Position numbers and translations under genes: made by a program
Notes under the pieces: generated by a model
The model's input: only the letters and a program-made list of their open reading frames with translations
Told to the model about the DNA's origin: nothing
Databases searched by the model: none
In this document: in pieces, positions 1 through 7,200 of the stretch
Position numbering within the stretch: position 1 is the stretch's first letter
How the letters are laid out: each line of letters begins with the position of its first letter
Assembly: GCA_031272715.1 (NCBI GenBank)
Contig: JAISTH010000068.1
Coordinates: 1 to 43,232, forward strand
Direction of reading: 5' to 3'
DNA length: 43,232 bases
DNA from: Desulfovibrio sp.
Lineage (GTDB): Bacteria; Desulfobacterota; Desulfovibrionia; Desulfovibrionales; Desulfovibrionaceae

Positions 1-332
1 GTGGGGGGTGTGCCGTGGTGCCCACCAGGCAGATTTCCCGTAAGGAATTCCTGATGGGCCCAACCCCTTGGTTTTCTAGGGCAAAGTGGTGCTCGGAGGC
101 ATAAAAGTGCGAAACTACAGGTAGAGATGAGCTGTTGGCTGACCTATACTCCTTGCCTTGTACGCTACGTGGGGATGCAGGTATCCAGACCACCACTGTA
201 AGATGGTACCTGTGGCAGCGCAGTTCATCGAAGCCATTGCGTGTTGACCCGACTGAGGAGCCGGATGCGGTAGCGCCGCACGTCCGGATCTGTGCGGGAG
301 GGGGGTGCCGAAAGGCCCCCCTTTACCGCGAC
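1..332 (+). mobile_element. Group II intron, 3' part (domains V-VI)
   Basis: The 3' end of a group II intron is seen directly. Domain V lies at 258-290: it opens with the catalytic AGC triad inside GAGCCGG and closes with the complementary CCGGATC arm, and it contains the usual CG bulge context (GCACGTCCGG). Domain VI follows at 291-332 as a long G-rich/C-rich hairpin, with an unpaired A at 325, seven bases from the 3' end, which is the expected branch point. Bases 1-257 contain no reading frame resembling a reverse transcriptase/maturase; they probably hold domains I-III or IV, and the 5' end lies outside the window. The apical loop of domain V is not a clear GNRA tetraloop. The 3' splice boundary at 332/333 is supported because sequence from 333 onward matches the rpn gene at 1205. 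Confidence 0.8.
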
Positions 333-387
333 ATTGGGTATGTATATGGCCAACTATTCTCGATTTCCTCTTTTTGTAAATTTGGAG
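333..387 (-). pseudogene. Remnant of a second rpn-like nuclease gene (3' exon of the intron)
   Basis: These 55 bases align with 1205-1258 inside the intact rpn-like gene on the same strand, with only a handful of substitutions and one inserted base that breaks the frame. The match starts exactly at the 3' end of the group II intron and stops abruptly at 388. The intron is therefore inserted antisense into a paralogue of the neighbouring gene, and only this internal scrap of the 3' exon survives. It corresponds to the segment coding for ENGWPYTYPIE in the intact copy. It is too short and frameshifted to be functional. Confidence 0.8.
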
Positions 388-445
388 TTTTTATGAACAA
401 CGGAAGTAACGCATAACATTCTTATTGACCTTGTTAGGCATACGG

Positions 446-480
446 TATAAAAGAAGGCGGGATATCCATCTCCCCGCCTT
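446..480 (-). terminator. Intrinsic terminator of the rpn-like gene
   Basis: Read on the minus strand, AAGGCGGG (480-473) pairs with CCCGCCTT (461-454) across an 11-base loop, and the hairpin is followed by CTTTTAT. It sits about 100 bases downstream of the rpn-like stop codon, which fits a rho-independent terminator for that gene. Confidence 0.7.
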
Positions 481-579
481 CAATCTAAAAATGGCAACTT
501 CCCCTCCGGAATTGTCAGGATGCATCTATGTCGTTGCCTGCGTCAACGAACGTAAAAGGTTATTGGAGCAAGGGATGTG

Positions 580-1800
580 TCAGGCCCTCGCCTGCTGCTG
601 TAGGGCAGTGTCCACCATGTTTTCGATGGACTTCAACTCACTTTGCATGACGAGAGCATCAAGCAGGTTTGCAAGCACCGAACCCTTCTTGATCCTGGAA
701 ATTTTATTGCACAGGGTCTTGGGGGGAGGGGAGAAGCGAGTGGAAACGCAGCGGATCACGGACTCCTGCAAACCCTCCTGTCTGCCCTCCTGTCTGCCCT
801 CCTTCCTGCCCTTCTGCAAGCCCTTCTGCACTCCCTCCTGCTTGCCTTCCTTCCTGCCCTTCTGCAAGCCCTTCTGCAAGCCCTTCTGCACCCCCTCCTG
901 CAAGCCCTCCTGCTTGCCCTTTTCCATCGCATAGCGAAGAGAATTTTTGCCAAGGAGTTTTCGTGCCAATTGGTCGAAGGTCATATTATTTTCACCTCCA
1001 AAATGTTTACAGATCGCATTTTCAACTTCTTGGGGAGTACGGCCCTTTTTGAGGGACGTAACATAAATTTTTGCCTCCTCAAGACCTCTCCCTAGGGTAA
1101 TTTTTGCGTCCTTCTTTTTGAAATCTTTGTGCTCTGTAACTTTTTTGAAAATACTTGCAAAGATATTAACGATATCTTCATTTTTGTATTCATTCATTAT
1201 TTCAATTGGGTATGTATATGGCCAACCATTCTCGACTTCCTCCTTTGTAAATGTGGAGAGATCAATTATTATTGGATTTAACTTGGGGATATAGTCTAAA
1301 ATTTTTTCGGTATGAACATCCAAAATGTCTGAAAGTGGCACAAATTTTGCGTCCTTGCCTTGCAGGACAACTATAGGTAAAATTAATGGTAGTTTCTTTC
1401 CTCTGTATTCTTCTGACTTACCCAGTTTCCAAAGGAGTAGTGAATAATAGATAAATAATTTTATGGCAATAAGCCTGCTATAATAAGATCTGTGCTCAAA
1501 AAACAAATACACAATCACGGGTTCATTTGTGCTTGTCATGCACGTGAATGCGAGGTCAGGCTGATACTTCGCGCCCACTCCCGATATGAGAGTGGCGCAG
1601 TCCTTCAAAGCCAATGTAGTTAAGTCAAGTATGGCCAAAATCTCCGGGGGCAACTTTGCGGTGAGAAGCGCAATCAAGAAGGCAATCATGCTGTATATCG
1701 ACTTGAAGAAGCCATCGTGATCTCCAGCATCATCGGCCGGTTTCTCGTCGAACTCTTCCTGTTCTTCTGGCCTTTCGATTTTTTCCATGGGGTATACCAT
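580..1800 (-). CDS. Rpn family recombination-promoting nuclease / putative transposase
   Basis: Member of the Rpn/PD-(D/E)XK family (transposase_31-like), whose characterised members are DNA endonucleases that raise RecA-independent recombination. The N-terminal part has the typical DGFFKSIYS segment, then a candidate catalytic Asp in QPDLAF and Glu in YLFFEHRSYYS. Most relatives have EHK or EHQ there, so the R is a deviation. A conserved middle region (LPLILPIVVLQG; GWPYTYPIE) follows. The C-terminal part carries about thirteen tandem tetrapeptides of the type QKGL/QEGV/KEGR, encoded by a 12-bp minisatellite, then a helical tail. About 406 aa, longer than many relatives because of the repeats. 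The start is uncertain: ATG 1800 is chosen, ATG 1788 or TTG 1818 are alternatives, and none has a good ribosome-binding site. A/T content is higher than in the genes to the right. Confidence 0.85.
   Translation of the reverse strand: MVYPMEKIERPEEQEEFDEKPADDAGDHDGFFKSIYSMIAFLIALLTAKLPPEILAILDLTTLALKDCATLISGVGAKYQPDLAFTCMTSTNEPVIVYLFFEHRSYYSRLIAIKLFIYYSLLLWKLGKSEEYRGKKLPLILPIVVLQGKDAKFVPLSDILDVHTEKILDYIPKLNPIIIDLSTFTKEEVENGWPYTYPIEIMNEYKNEDIVNIFASIFKKVTEHKDFKKKDAKITLGRGLEEAKIYVTSLKKGRTPQEVENAICKHFGGENNMTFDQLARKLLGKNSLRYAMEKGKQEGLQEGVQKGLQKGLQKGRKEGKQEGVQKGLQKGRKEGRQEGRQEGLQESVIRCVSTRFSPPPKTLCNKISRIKKGSVLANLLDALVMQSELKSIENMVDTALQQQARA
763..918. repeat. 12-bp minisatellite, 13 units, inside the rpn-like gene
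   Basis: Thirteen consecutive 12-base units of the form CTYCTGYMWGCC run without interruption from 763 to 918. Several are identical (CTTCTGCAAGCC at 811, 859 and 871; CTCCTGTCTGCC at 775 and 787). Each unit encodes one tetrapeptide of the Rpn C-terminal tail on the minus strand, so gain or loss of units keeps the frame. It is coding sequence, not a CRISPR array. Confidence 0.9.
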
Positions 1801-1818
1801 TGTTGAAGTTGCGTACAA

Positions 1819-2709
1819 TAAATCTTTGAAGATTCAGTTTCTGCCTCTACTTTGATCTTTGCCTCCTTTTTACGTGTTCCGTCATGATGAATTTCCATGC
1901 CCAAACATGCTTGCATCAGCCAGACACCACCCGGGAAACGCAACCATCGCCATCGTCCCTCTGATGGGCAGGGTGGGCAAGCGCCGTGTCCGGGACCGTG
2001 CGCTCAAGCCGTCCCCGAAACCGCCCGCCATCTACGGATGCGGAACCTTCGTCAGGCCTGGCCGCTGACGAGGCCCGCCCGGCGGGTGCCCACCGGAGAC
2101 TCCGGCTCCGGTCCCTGACCTGCCTGACGCCCGGTGGCTGGCCGCGAAGCGTTGACCCCAGCCACAACATATATAAACACTCCCCGCAAGGTTGGCAAGA
2201 GGGCCCCGCAATTTTTTTTTCAAAAAAAATTGCTTGCCCACGTTTATGGCCCTCCGCAGGCCTCTGCGCCCGGCCTGCAGCCCCTCGGGGATGAGTCGCC
2301 CCTTGCTGCCCCCGCACGCCCCAGATGAAGCCCCCAGTTCCCGGTGCGAACAACCTGGCGCCCTGCGGTATTGGTCCGGCCCATTTGTGCCTCTTGTTGC
2401 CTGGAAGCGACACGATGTGTCCCCGTTCGTCATCCGACGGCATCCTGCTCTGTGGTTCCAGATTGATGGAATGATAACCTCCTGCGATCGGGATGTCATC
2501 TTCCATATCAGTTTGTCAGAACGGGCAGGAAAATCCCGCTGCAACGCAAGAATGACGGCCCGCCCCTGTCACGGAGCGAGCCGCTGTCTTTGCACAGAGT
2601 CATTTCCAGGTGCTATGGGAAGGGCAGATCAGAATGCCAGCCAGCCTTTCCATTTCATAGGCGACATATGAAAGGCGCGGCTGGTAGGCATATCGTGTCG
2701 TTGCTGCAG
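1819..2709. other. Intergenic region without a convincing gene
   Basis: About 890 bases between the start of the rpn-like gene and the end of the thioredoxin-fold gene. Open frames exist on both strands but none combines a ribosome-binding site with protein-like composition. The region holds the A/T hairpin at 2194-2238. It also holds an imperfect hairpin just beyond the stop of the thioredoxin-fold gene, with arms CCAGCC (about 2639) and GGCTGG (about 2680) plus inner TTTC/GAAA, which may help end transcription coming from the right. Confidence 0.5.
2194..2238. repeat. Near-perfect A/T inverted repeat (cruciform-like)
   Basis: GCAA followed by eight T (2208-2219) pairs perfectly with eight A followed by TTGC (2222-2233) across a two-base loop. 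An outer GGCAA (2194-2198) pairs with TTGCC (2234-2238), leaving a one-sided nine-base G/C-rich bulge. The T-run is on the 5' side and the A-run on the 3' side, the reverse of an intrinsic terminator in either direction. Function unknown. Confidence 0.75.
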
Positions 2710-3669
2710 CTATTCACGTTTCGATGCTGTGGGCGGTATGATGCCATCTTTTGATTCCATCGCGTTCTTGTCGCCATCGACTCGTCCGTTCAGGAACGCC
2801 ACGACGCTTTCCAGCCCTGCCTTGTCGAGATTCCCGATTCTGCAGGTCCCGTCCTTCCCGCGCCATGCGAAAGCCGGCACCCTGACCGCCCCGGTGCGTC
2901 TGCCGAGGATGTCGGTGGCGGCGTTGAGCCTGGCGATGACGTCTGCCTGCGCAATTGGATCCCTCCCCGGATCCTTCAGGGCATCCCCGTTCTTGCGGGC
3001 CTGATCGCCCTGCGGGGAGGATCCGTTCCCCGGAGCCGACGATCCGCCTGCCTGGGCGAGATAGGCCATCGCGGCCCTGTCCAGGTCCTCGCTTCCGGCC
3101 ACGGGCATGAAGCGCACGGGGAAGCGGAGTGCGTCTCGTTTGGCCTCTATGGCGTTGCGCACGGAAGTGCAGGTCGGGCATCGTCCCCAAGTGAAGACCA
3201 CGAGAGGATCACGGGACGATGCGGTCTCGGAAGAGACCGTCACGGCGGGCGCCGATGCGGCGATGCGGAATTCCTCCTCTGTCAGGGGGACGGGGGCCGG
3301 CCCCGGTCTCGCGCCAATTCCGATGCGTCCGGCGTCCCCGTTCCGGTGCATGGCGACGGGCTTCGCCGGTTCGTGGCCCATGGCCCGCAATGTCGCCCGC
3401 CGCAGGACGTCCTCGCCGGTCCTGCGATCCCGCACGCCATCGAGGGCGAGCACGCCCTTGGCTGCGTACACCACACGCTTTGGGCCTCCGCCCTCGGGGG
3501 CGACGAGGAAGCAGTCGTCCCCGAGGTATTCACGCACGTGAAGGGACAGGCCGAGCCGCTGCAGGTCGGCGTCCAGTGCCGCGATCGCGCGCCCCTTCTC
3601 CCGGTCCGCCAGAAGGAGCGCGATGGTCAGGGCGGCGATGACGCCCAGTATGACACAAATCCTGTTCAT
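2710..3669 (-). CDS. Thioredoxin-fold, DsbC/TrbB-like thiol:disulfide protein
   Basis: 319-aa envelope protein. An N-terminal hydrophobic segment (residues 4-20, VILGVIAALTIALLL) looks like a signal anchor or uncleaved signal peptide, so the rest should be periplasmic. Residues 155-168 read DPLVVFTWGRCPTC, a beta strand followed by the CXXC active site (C164, C167) of a thioredoxin fold. About 150 residues precede it, as in DsbC/DsbG-type isomerases. A late segment (VPAFAWRGKDG) resembles the cis-Pro region of the fold. The start is set at ATG 3669 because AGGAG lies seven bases upstream; ATG 3690 is in frame but lacks this. IncI-type conjugation systems encode a DsbC-like protein (TrbB), so the nearby dot genes make the same role plausible. 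The substrate is unknown. A poorly conserved region around residues 220-245 is rich in Gly, Ser and Asp. Confidence 0.82.
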   Translation of the reverse strand: MNRICVILGVIAALTIALLLADREKGRAIAALDADLQRLGLSLHVREYLGDDCFLVAPEGGGPKRVVYAAKGVLALDGVRDRRTGEDVLRRATLRAMGHEPAKPVAMHRNGDAGRIGIGARPGPAPVPLTEEEFRIAASAPAVTVSSETASSRDPLVVFTWGRCPTCTSVRNAIEAKRDALRFPVRFMPVAGSEDLDRAAMAYLAQAGGSSAPGNGSSPQGDQARKNGDALKDPGRDPIAQADVIARLNAATDILGRRTGAVRVPAFAWRGKDGTCRIGNLDKAGLESVVAFLNGRVDGDKNAMESKDGIIPPTASKRE

Positions 3670-3693
3670 GAAAACACTCCTGTTTTGCATGGA

Positions 3694-3728
3694 ATGAGAC
3701 GGAGTGTATCATGGATTGAGTTCAATTG
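3694..3728 (-). promoter_or_regulatory. Candidate sigma-70 promoter of the thioredoxin-fold gene
   Basis: On the minus strand TTGCAA, 17 bases, then TACACT lies just upstream of the gene; each box matches the consensus at four of six positions. The sequence immediately upstream contains CAATTGCA twice (about 3722 and 3735 on the plus strand) and a third TTGCAA, a spacing that could serve a regulator. Confidence 0.4.
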
Positions 3729-4116
3729 CAAGTACCAATTGCATCTTTGATACATATTTGCAAGTCGCCAAGGCAAGGCGATGCGCCAAGGGCCGACCAT
3801 TGGCAAGGGTCGGCGCACGTCTTGCCGTGTGGGGGAGGGGCGAAGCCCGGCTCGTGCGTTATTGGGGGACGCTCAGGGGACGTTCAGGCCGGCGTCGAAT
3901 GCAGGGCGACGCGTCTTTTGGGGCGATCCGGGATGGGGAACCGTGAGGATGCGATGGAGAGTGCGGCCCGCCGTGGGCATGGCCGCAAGGATGGCTTCGC
4001 CAGGAGTGACGGGGCGATCCCCGCCATGTAGTGCCATGGCGGCGCCTGGAGCGGACGCTTCACGCCCCGGTCCGTCCGCGGCCGCCGTCCCCGGAAAGCG
4101 CGCTCCGTCCCGGCCT
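3729..4116. other. Intergenic region with hairpins downstream of the FkbM gene
   Basis: No gene is seen. Three inverted repeats are present: CCGCCATG/CATGGCGG at 4021-4042 (8-bp perfect stem, 6-base loop), GCGGACG/CGTCCGC at 4051-4079, and GCCGACC/GGTCGGC at 3792-3814. The first two lie 40-95 bases beyond the FkbM stop codon and could terminate its transcript, although no U-run follows. Confidence 0.5.
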
Positions 4117-5046
4117 TCAGACGGCCGCATAGAGTATGAATTCCCCGATGGGCGCGTTCTTGCGGCACCAGAACCGGTACTCAGGGACCATCTCCTTCAG
4201 GATCAGGGGCACCTCCCAGAAATCCTTGAGGTCGTGGTAGAGGGAGACGGCCATGAGCGGGCGCCGTTCCGTGATGATCCGCCGCGCCCCCCTGAGGGCC
4301 TTGGTCTCGTACCCCTCGAGGTCCATCTTGATGAAGTCCGGCGTGATGCCGTTTTCCTTGGTCCAGTCGTCCAGGGACACGACGGTGATGCGCCCCTCGC
4401 CCCCCTCGGTCATCTTCCCCGCCATGAGGTTCGAATCCTCCGTGGGGGCCATGTCCAGACGGCCGGACTTCTCCGCGATGCCGTAGGGGATCATGGTGAT
4501 GCGCCCCTTCCCGTGCCGCTCGATGTTGCGTTCCAGGTATATCTGCATCTCCGGGCTGGGCTCGAAGGCGTACACGTGCCCCGCGCCCCTGCCCAGCGCC
4601 CACACCGCCGCGTCGCCGCAGCAGGCGCCGCAGTCGAGGCACACGCCCCCCTCGGGCATCTCCACCTGGGGGTGCCGGTACTGTTCCAGCACGAAGACGG
4701 CGGCGTACATGTTGCGCACCACCCAGTCGGGGAAGTAGGAGGGGAAGTCCAGCTCCGGGTACTCCCCGGAGGCGCGCTTCTCCACCACCTGGGCGAGGGC
4801 GTCGTCCCACAGCTTCCCCCGGACGTTCCCGGCCCAGTTGATGGCGTCGTTGTAGTCCAGAAGCAGGTGGAACAGCCTGTCGAAGACCAGTTCGCGGCGG
4901 AACTGCTTCCTGCTGGCCTCGTCCGAGAGGTACGCGATGACGGCCTCGATCGCGTCGTGGTTCTCCACGAGAGGGGCGAGGTACCTGTCGACGAGCATGT
5001 CGTGCAGTTGGGTGATGCGGGCAACGGGATAGGCGCTGAGGGGCAC
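4117..5046 (-). CDS. FkbM family methyltransferase
   Basis: SAM-dependent methyltransferase of the FkbM family, which often O-methylates sugars of surface polysaccharides or glycolipids. Seen motifs with the 309-aa numbering: the SAM-binding motif I CLDCGACCGD (136-145), the acidic end of strand 2 FEPSPE (161-166), VVSLDDW (222-228) and the family signature DFIKMDLEGYE (237-247). The N-terminal 120 residues are helical and not part of the methyltransferase core. GTG 5046 is chosen because GGAGG lies six bases upstream. A frame open to GTG 5136 adds an Arg-rich stretch with no good ribosome-binding site. It follows the acyltransferase by about 100 bases (or 9 bases with the longer start) and is probably co-transcribed with it. 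The acceptor molecule is not known. Confidence 0.9.
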   Translation of the reverse strand: MPLSAYPVARITQLHDMLVDRYLAPLVENHDAIEAVIAYLSDEASRKQFRRELVFDRLFHLLLDYNDAINWAGNVRGKLWDDALAQVVEKRASGEYPELDFPSYFPDWVVRNMYAAVFVLEQYRHPQVEMPEGGVCLDCGACCGDAAVWALGRGAGHVYAFEPSPEMQIYLERNIERHGKGRITMIPYGIAEKSGRLDMAPTEDSNLMAGKMTEGGEGRITVVSLDDWTKENGITPDFIKMDLEGYETKALRGARRIITERRPLMAVSLYHDLKDFWEVPLILKEMVPEYRFWCRKNAPIGEFILYAAV

Positions 5047-5145
5047 GTTCCTCCTCCTGTGGCTGTCGGGGCGGCTTTCCGCGGACCGCGCGTGTCGCCG
5101 TCCCCGGGACGAGGCCTTCGTCGTCGGCTGCGGCACTTCGCCGCG

Positions 5146-7200
5146 TCACGGTTCCAGAATATACCGCTTGAGGAGGATTTCCACAAGGAACCTGCTTCCG
5201 GCAATGGAGAGATGCGATGGATCCTGGTAGAGGGGCGTGCCGTCCCCGTCGAAGGCGATGCAGGCCTTCGTCGGGCACATCGTGGGAATGGTGGGGATGA
5301 CCGTGGCGTCACGTATCCGGTCGAGGATCTCGAGATAGGGCATCTGGATCGCCAGGACGTAATCCCTCATGGTCGGGGGGAAGACGTGGCGCCTTACCGG
5401 CCTCAGGGGCCGCGCGAAGTAGTCCCTGGGATCGGCCTTGAGCGTCGGGGTCTCCGAGATGATGTACACCCGCTTCCCCATGGCATTGAGCCGGTCGACG
5501 TAGTCCTGCAGGGATCTTTCGAAGGCCTCGAAGCCGACGGGGTGGGCCCAGCCCCATACCAGCTCCTGATGCGGGATCCCCGCGATGGGGTCATCCATCC
5601 CGGTGATGTACATCATCCCCCGGCTGATGAAGAAGACCTTGCGGATATCCTTCTTGCGCTCCAGGATGTCCATGATGACGTCGGCGTTGTATCCGATGTC
5701 GGGGCGCCAGTGCTTTCCGTCCGGGACGATCCAGCCCATGGAGACGGTATTGAAGCCATGGCGCCTTCCAAGCTCCGCGACGCCGTAGTGGAGCACCGGG
5801 GCGTGGCTGTCGCCTATGACGGCCACGGTGTCCCTCGCCCCGACGTCCTCGTATTTGCAGTACAGCAGCACCCCCCGGGTGAGCCCGGCGTAGGCGAGTC
5901 CAGGCTCGTCGATGTACTGCGCCGACTGCGACAGCTGCAGGAGGGTGTTGTACTCCTTTATGAAATACCGCCCCGGCAGGCCGCCGGCAAGGTTGATGCC
6001 GAGCCCGCACAGGCCGAGGACCGCCATGGAGACGGCCAGACGGATCACCACGTCCCTGCGCCGTCGCGTCCCGAAACGCAGCGGCCTCTCCACCCAGTGG
6101 TACGTCAGGACGGACAGGAGCAGGGCCGCGGCCACCAGCGCGATCTTCAGCAAGGCGGACGTGGCGTTCGGCCCCCCGAGGATGATCCAGGCGAAGGACA
6201 GGATCGCCCAGTGCCAGAGGTAGAGGGGGTAGGAGATGCGCCCGATGTAGACGGCGACCCTGTTGGAGAGGATCAGGCCGTTCAGTGGGTTCCCCGGTCC
6301 CGCGGCGATGAGCAGGGCGGCTCCGCCAACGGGAAGCAGCCCGCCCCAGCCGGGGTGGGGGAGGGAACTGCGGGAGAGCGCGAGGCCCGCCGCGACGAGA
6401 CAGGCTCCAAGGATCGCCATGACGGTGCCGATCCTCCGGCCGTCGCCGCTTCCGGGGCGTGTCCGGCCAAGGGCCGCGTCCGCCCTCGACAATGCCGGCC
6501 AGGTGGAGGGGTTGCGCATCAGGGCGCACAGCGCGGCGCCCGCGAGAATCTCCCAGAATCTGGCGAGGGGGGAGTAGAAGTCCGCGCCCCGGTCGACGAT
6601 GTGGATGTGGATGTTCCACGCGAAGGAGATCGTCCCGAGGACGAGGATGGCCGCGATGCGGATGTCGTTCCTGCGGCAGAGGAGGAGCAGCGCCGGGAAG
6701 AGGATGTAGAACTGCTCCTCGATGCTGAGGCTCCACAGGTGGAGCAGGGGTTTCGTGCTGGAGGCGGCGTTGAAGTAGCCGCCGAGTTCCCGCTGGTAGA
6801 GGATGTTCTCCACGAAGGCCGAGCCGCCGAGGACGTGTTTGCCGAGGGAGGCGTATTCGCCCTCGAGCAGGACGAACCACCCGAAGAGCAGCACGCTGAG
6901 GAGGAGGACGGCCAGGGCGGGGAATATCCGGCGGATGCGTCGCGCGTAGAAGTCCTGGAGGGTGAAGGTCCCGGCGTCGAGATCCTGCATGATCACCCAG
7001 CCGATGAGGAAGCCCGAGATGACGAAGAAGACGTCGACCCCGACGAACCCGCCGGGGAGGATGTCGGGGAAGGCGTGATAGAGGACGACGCACAGGACGG
7101 CGACGGCGCGCAGTCCGTCCACGTCCGGGCGATAGGTCAGGGTGCCCGGGTTCGTCGGGTGGCCGGGGGATGGGGTTGGAGGCGATTGTCTGGGAGTCAT
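5146..7200 (-). CDS. Acyltransferase 3 / SGNH-hydrolase fusion (OafA-like)
   Basis: 684-aa inner-membrane O-acyltransferase that probably acetylates a cell-envelope polysaccharide. The N-terminal half is an acyltransferase-3 domain: YRPDVDGLRAVAV (23-35), the conserved YH pair in VLYHAFP (H42), GFVGVDVFFVISGFLIG (51-67), SLSIEEQFYILFP, and about ten hydrophobic segments. The C-terminal part from about residue 440 is periplasmic and SGNH-like: VIGDSHAP (GDSH at 463-466) supplies the nucleophile serine and DPSHLS (D660, H663) the Asp/His pair. This layout is that of OafA-type transferases. ATG 7200 is chosen because the family's YRPDVDGLRA motif normally lies within 30 residues of the start; the frame is open further upstream but reads as low-complexity Arg/Pro. 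Neighbour: the FkbM methyltransferase, consistent with a glycan-decoration pair. Confidence 0.92.
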   Translation of the reverse strand: MTPRQSPPTPSPGHPTNPGTLTYRPDVDGLRAVAVLCVVLYHAFPDILPGGFVGVDVFFVISGFLIGWVIMQDLDAGTFTLQDFYARRIRRIFPALAVLLLSVLLFGWFVLLEGEYASLGKHVLGGSAFVENILYQRELGGYFNAASSTKPLLHLWSLSIEEQFYILFPALLLLCRRNDIRIAAILVLGTISFAWNIHIHIVDRGADFYSPLARFWEILAGAALCALMRNPSTWPALSRADAALGRTRPGSGDGRRIGTVMAILGACLVAAGLALSRSSLPHPGWGGLLPVGGAALLIAAGPGNPLNGLILSNRVAVYIGRISYPLYLWHWAILSFAWIILGGPNATSALLKIALVAAALLLSVLTYHWVERPLRFGTRRRRDVVIRLAVSMAVLGLCGLGINLAGGLPGRYFIKEYNTLLQLSQSAQYIDEPGLAYAGLTRGVLLYCKYEDVGARDTVAVIGDSHAPVLHYGVAELGRRHGFNTVSMGWIVPDGKHWRPDIGYNADVIMDILERKKDIRKVFFISRGMMYITGMDDPIAGIPHQELVWGWAHPVGFEAFERSLQDYVDRLNAMGKRVYIISETPTLKADPRDYFARPLRPVRRHVFPPTMRDYVLAIQMPYLEILDRIRDATVIPTIPTMCPTKACIAFDGDGTPLYQDPSHLSIAGSRFLVEILLKRYILEP

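Noticed and set aside
426..452. TTGACC ... TATAAA as a plus-strand promoter
   Set aside because: Spacing is only 15 bases, it runs into the rpn terminator, and no plus-strand gene follows.
763..918. Possible CRISPR-like array
   Set aside because: Units are 12 bp, contiguous without spacers, and in frame inside the rpn-like gene.
1686..1943. 85-codon minus-strand frame overlapping the rpn start
   Set aside because: Although AAGGAGG occurs inside it, no start codon follows at a useful distance and the product has no recognisable features.
2208..2233. A/T hairpin as an intrinsic terminator
   Set aside because: The T-run precedes the A-run, so neither strand would show a stem followed by a U-run.
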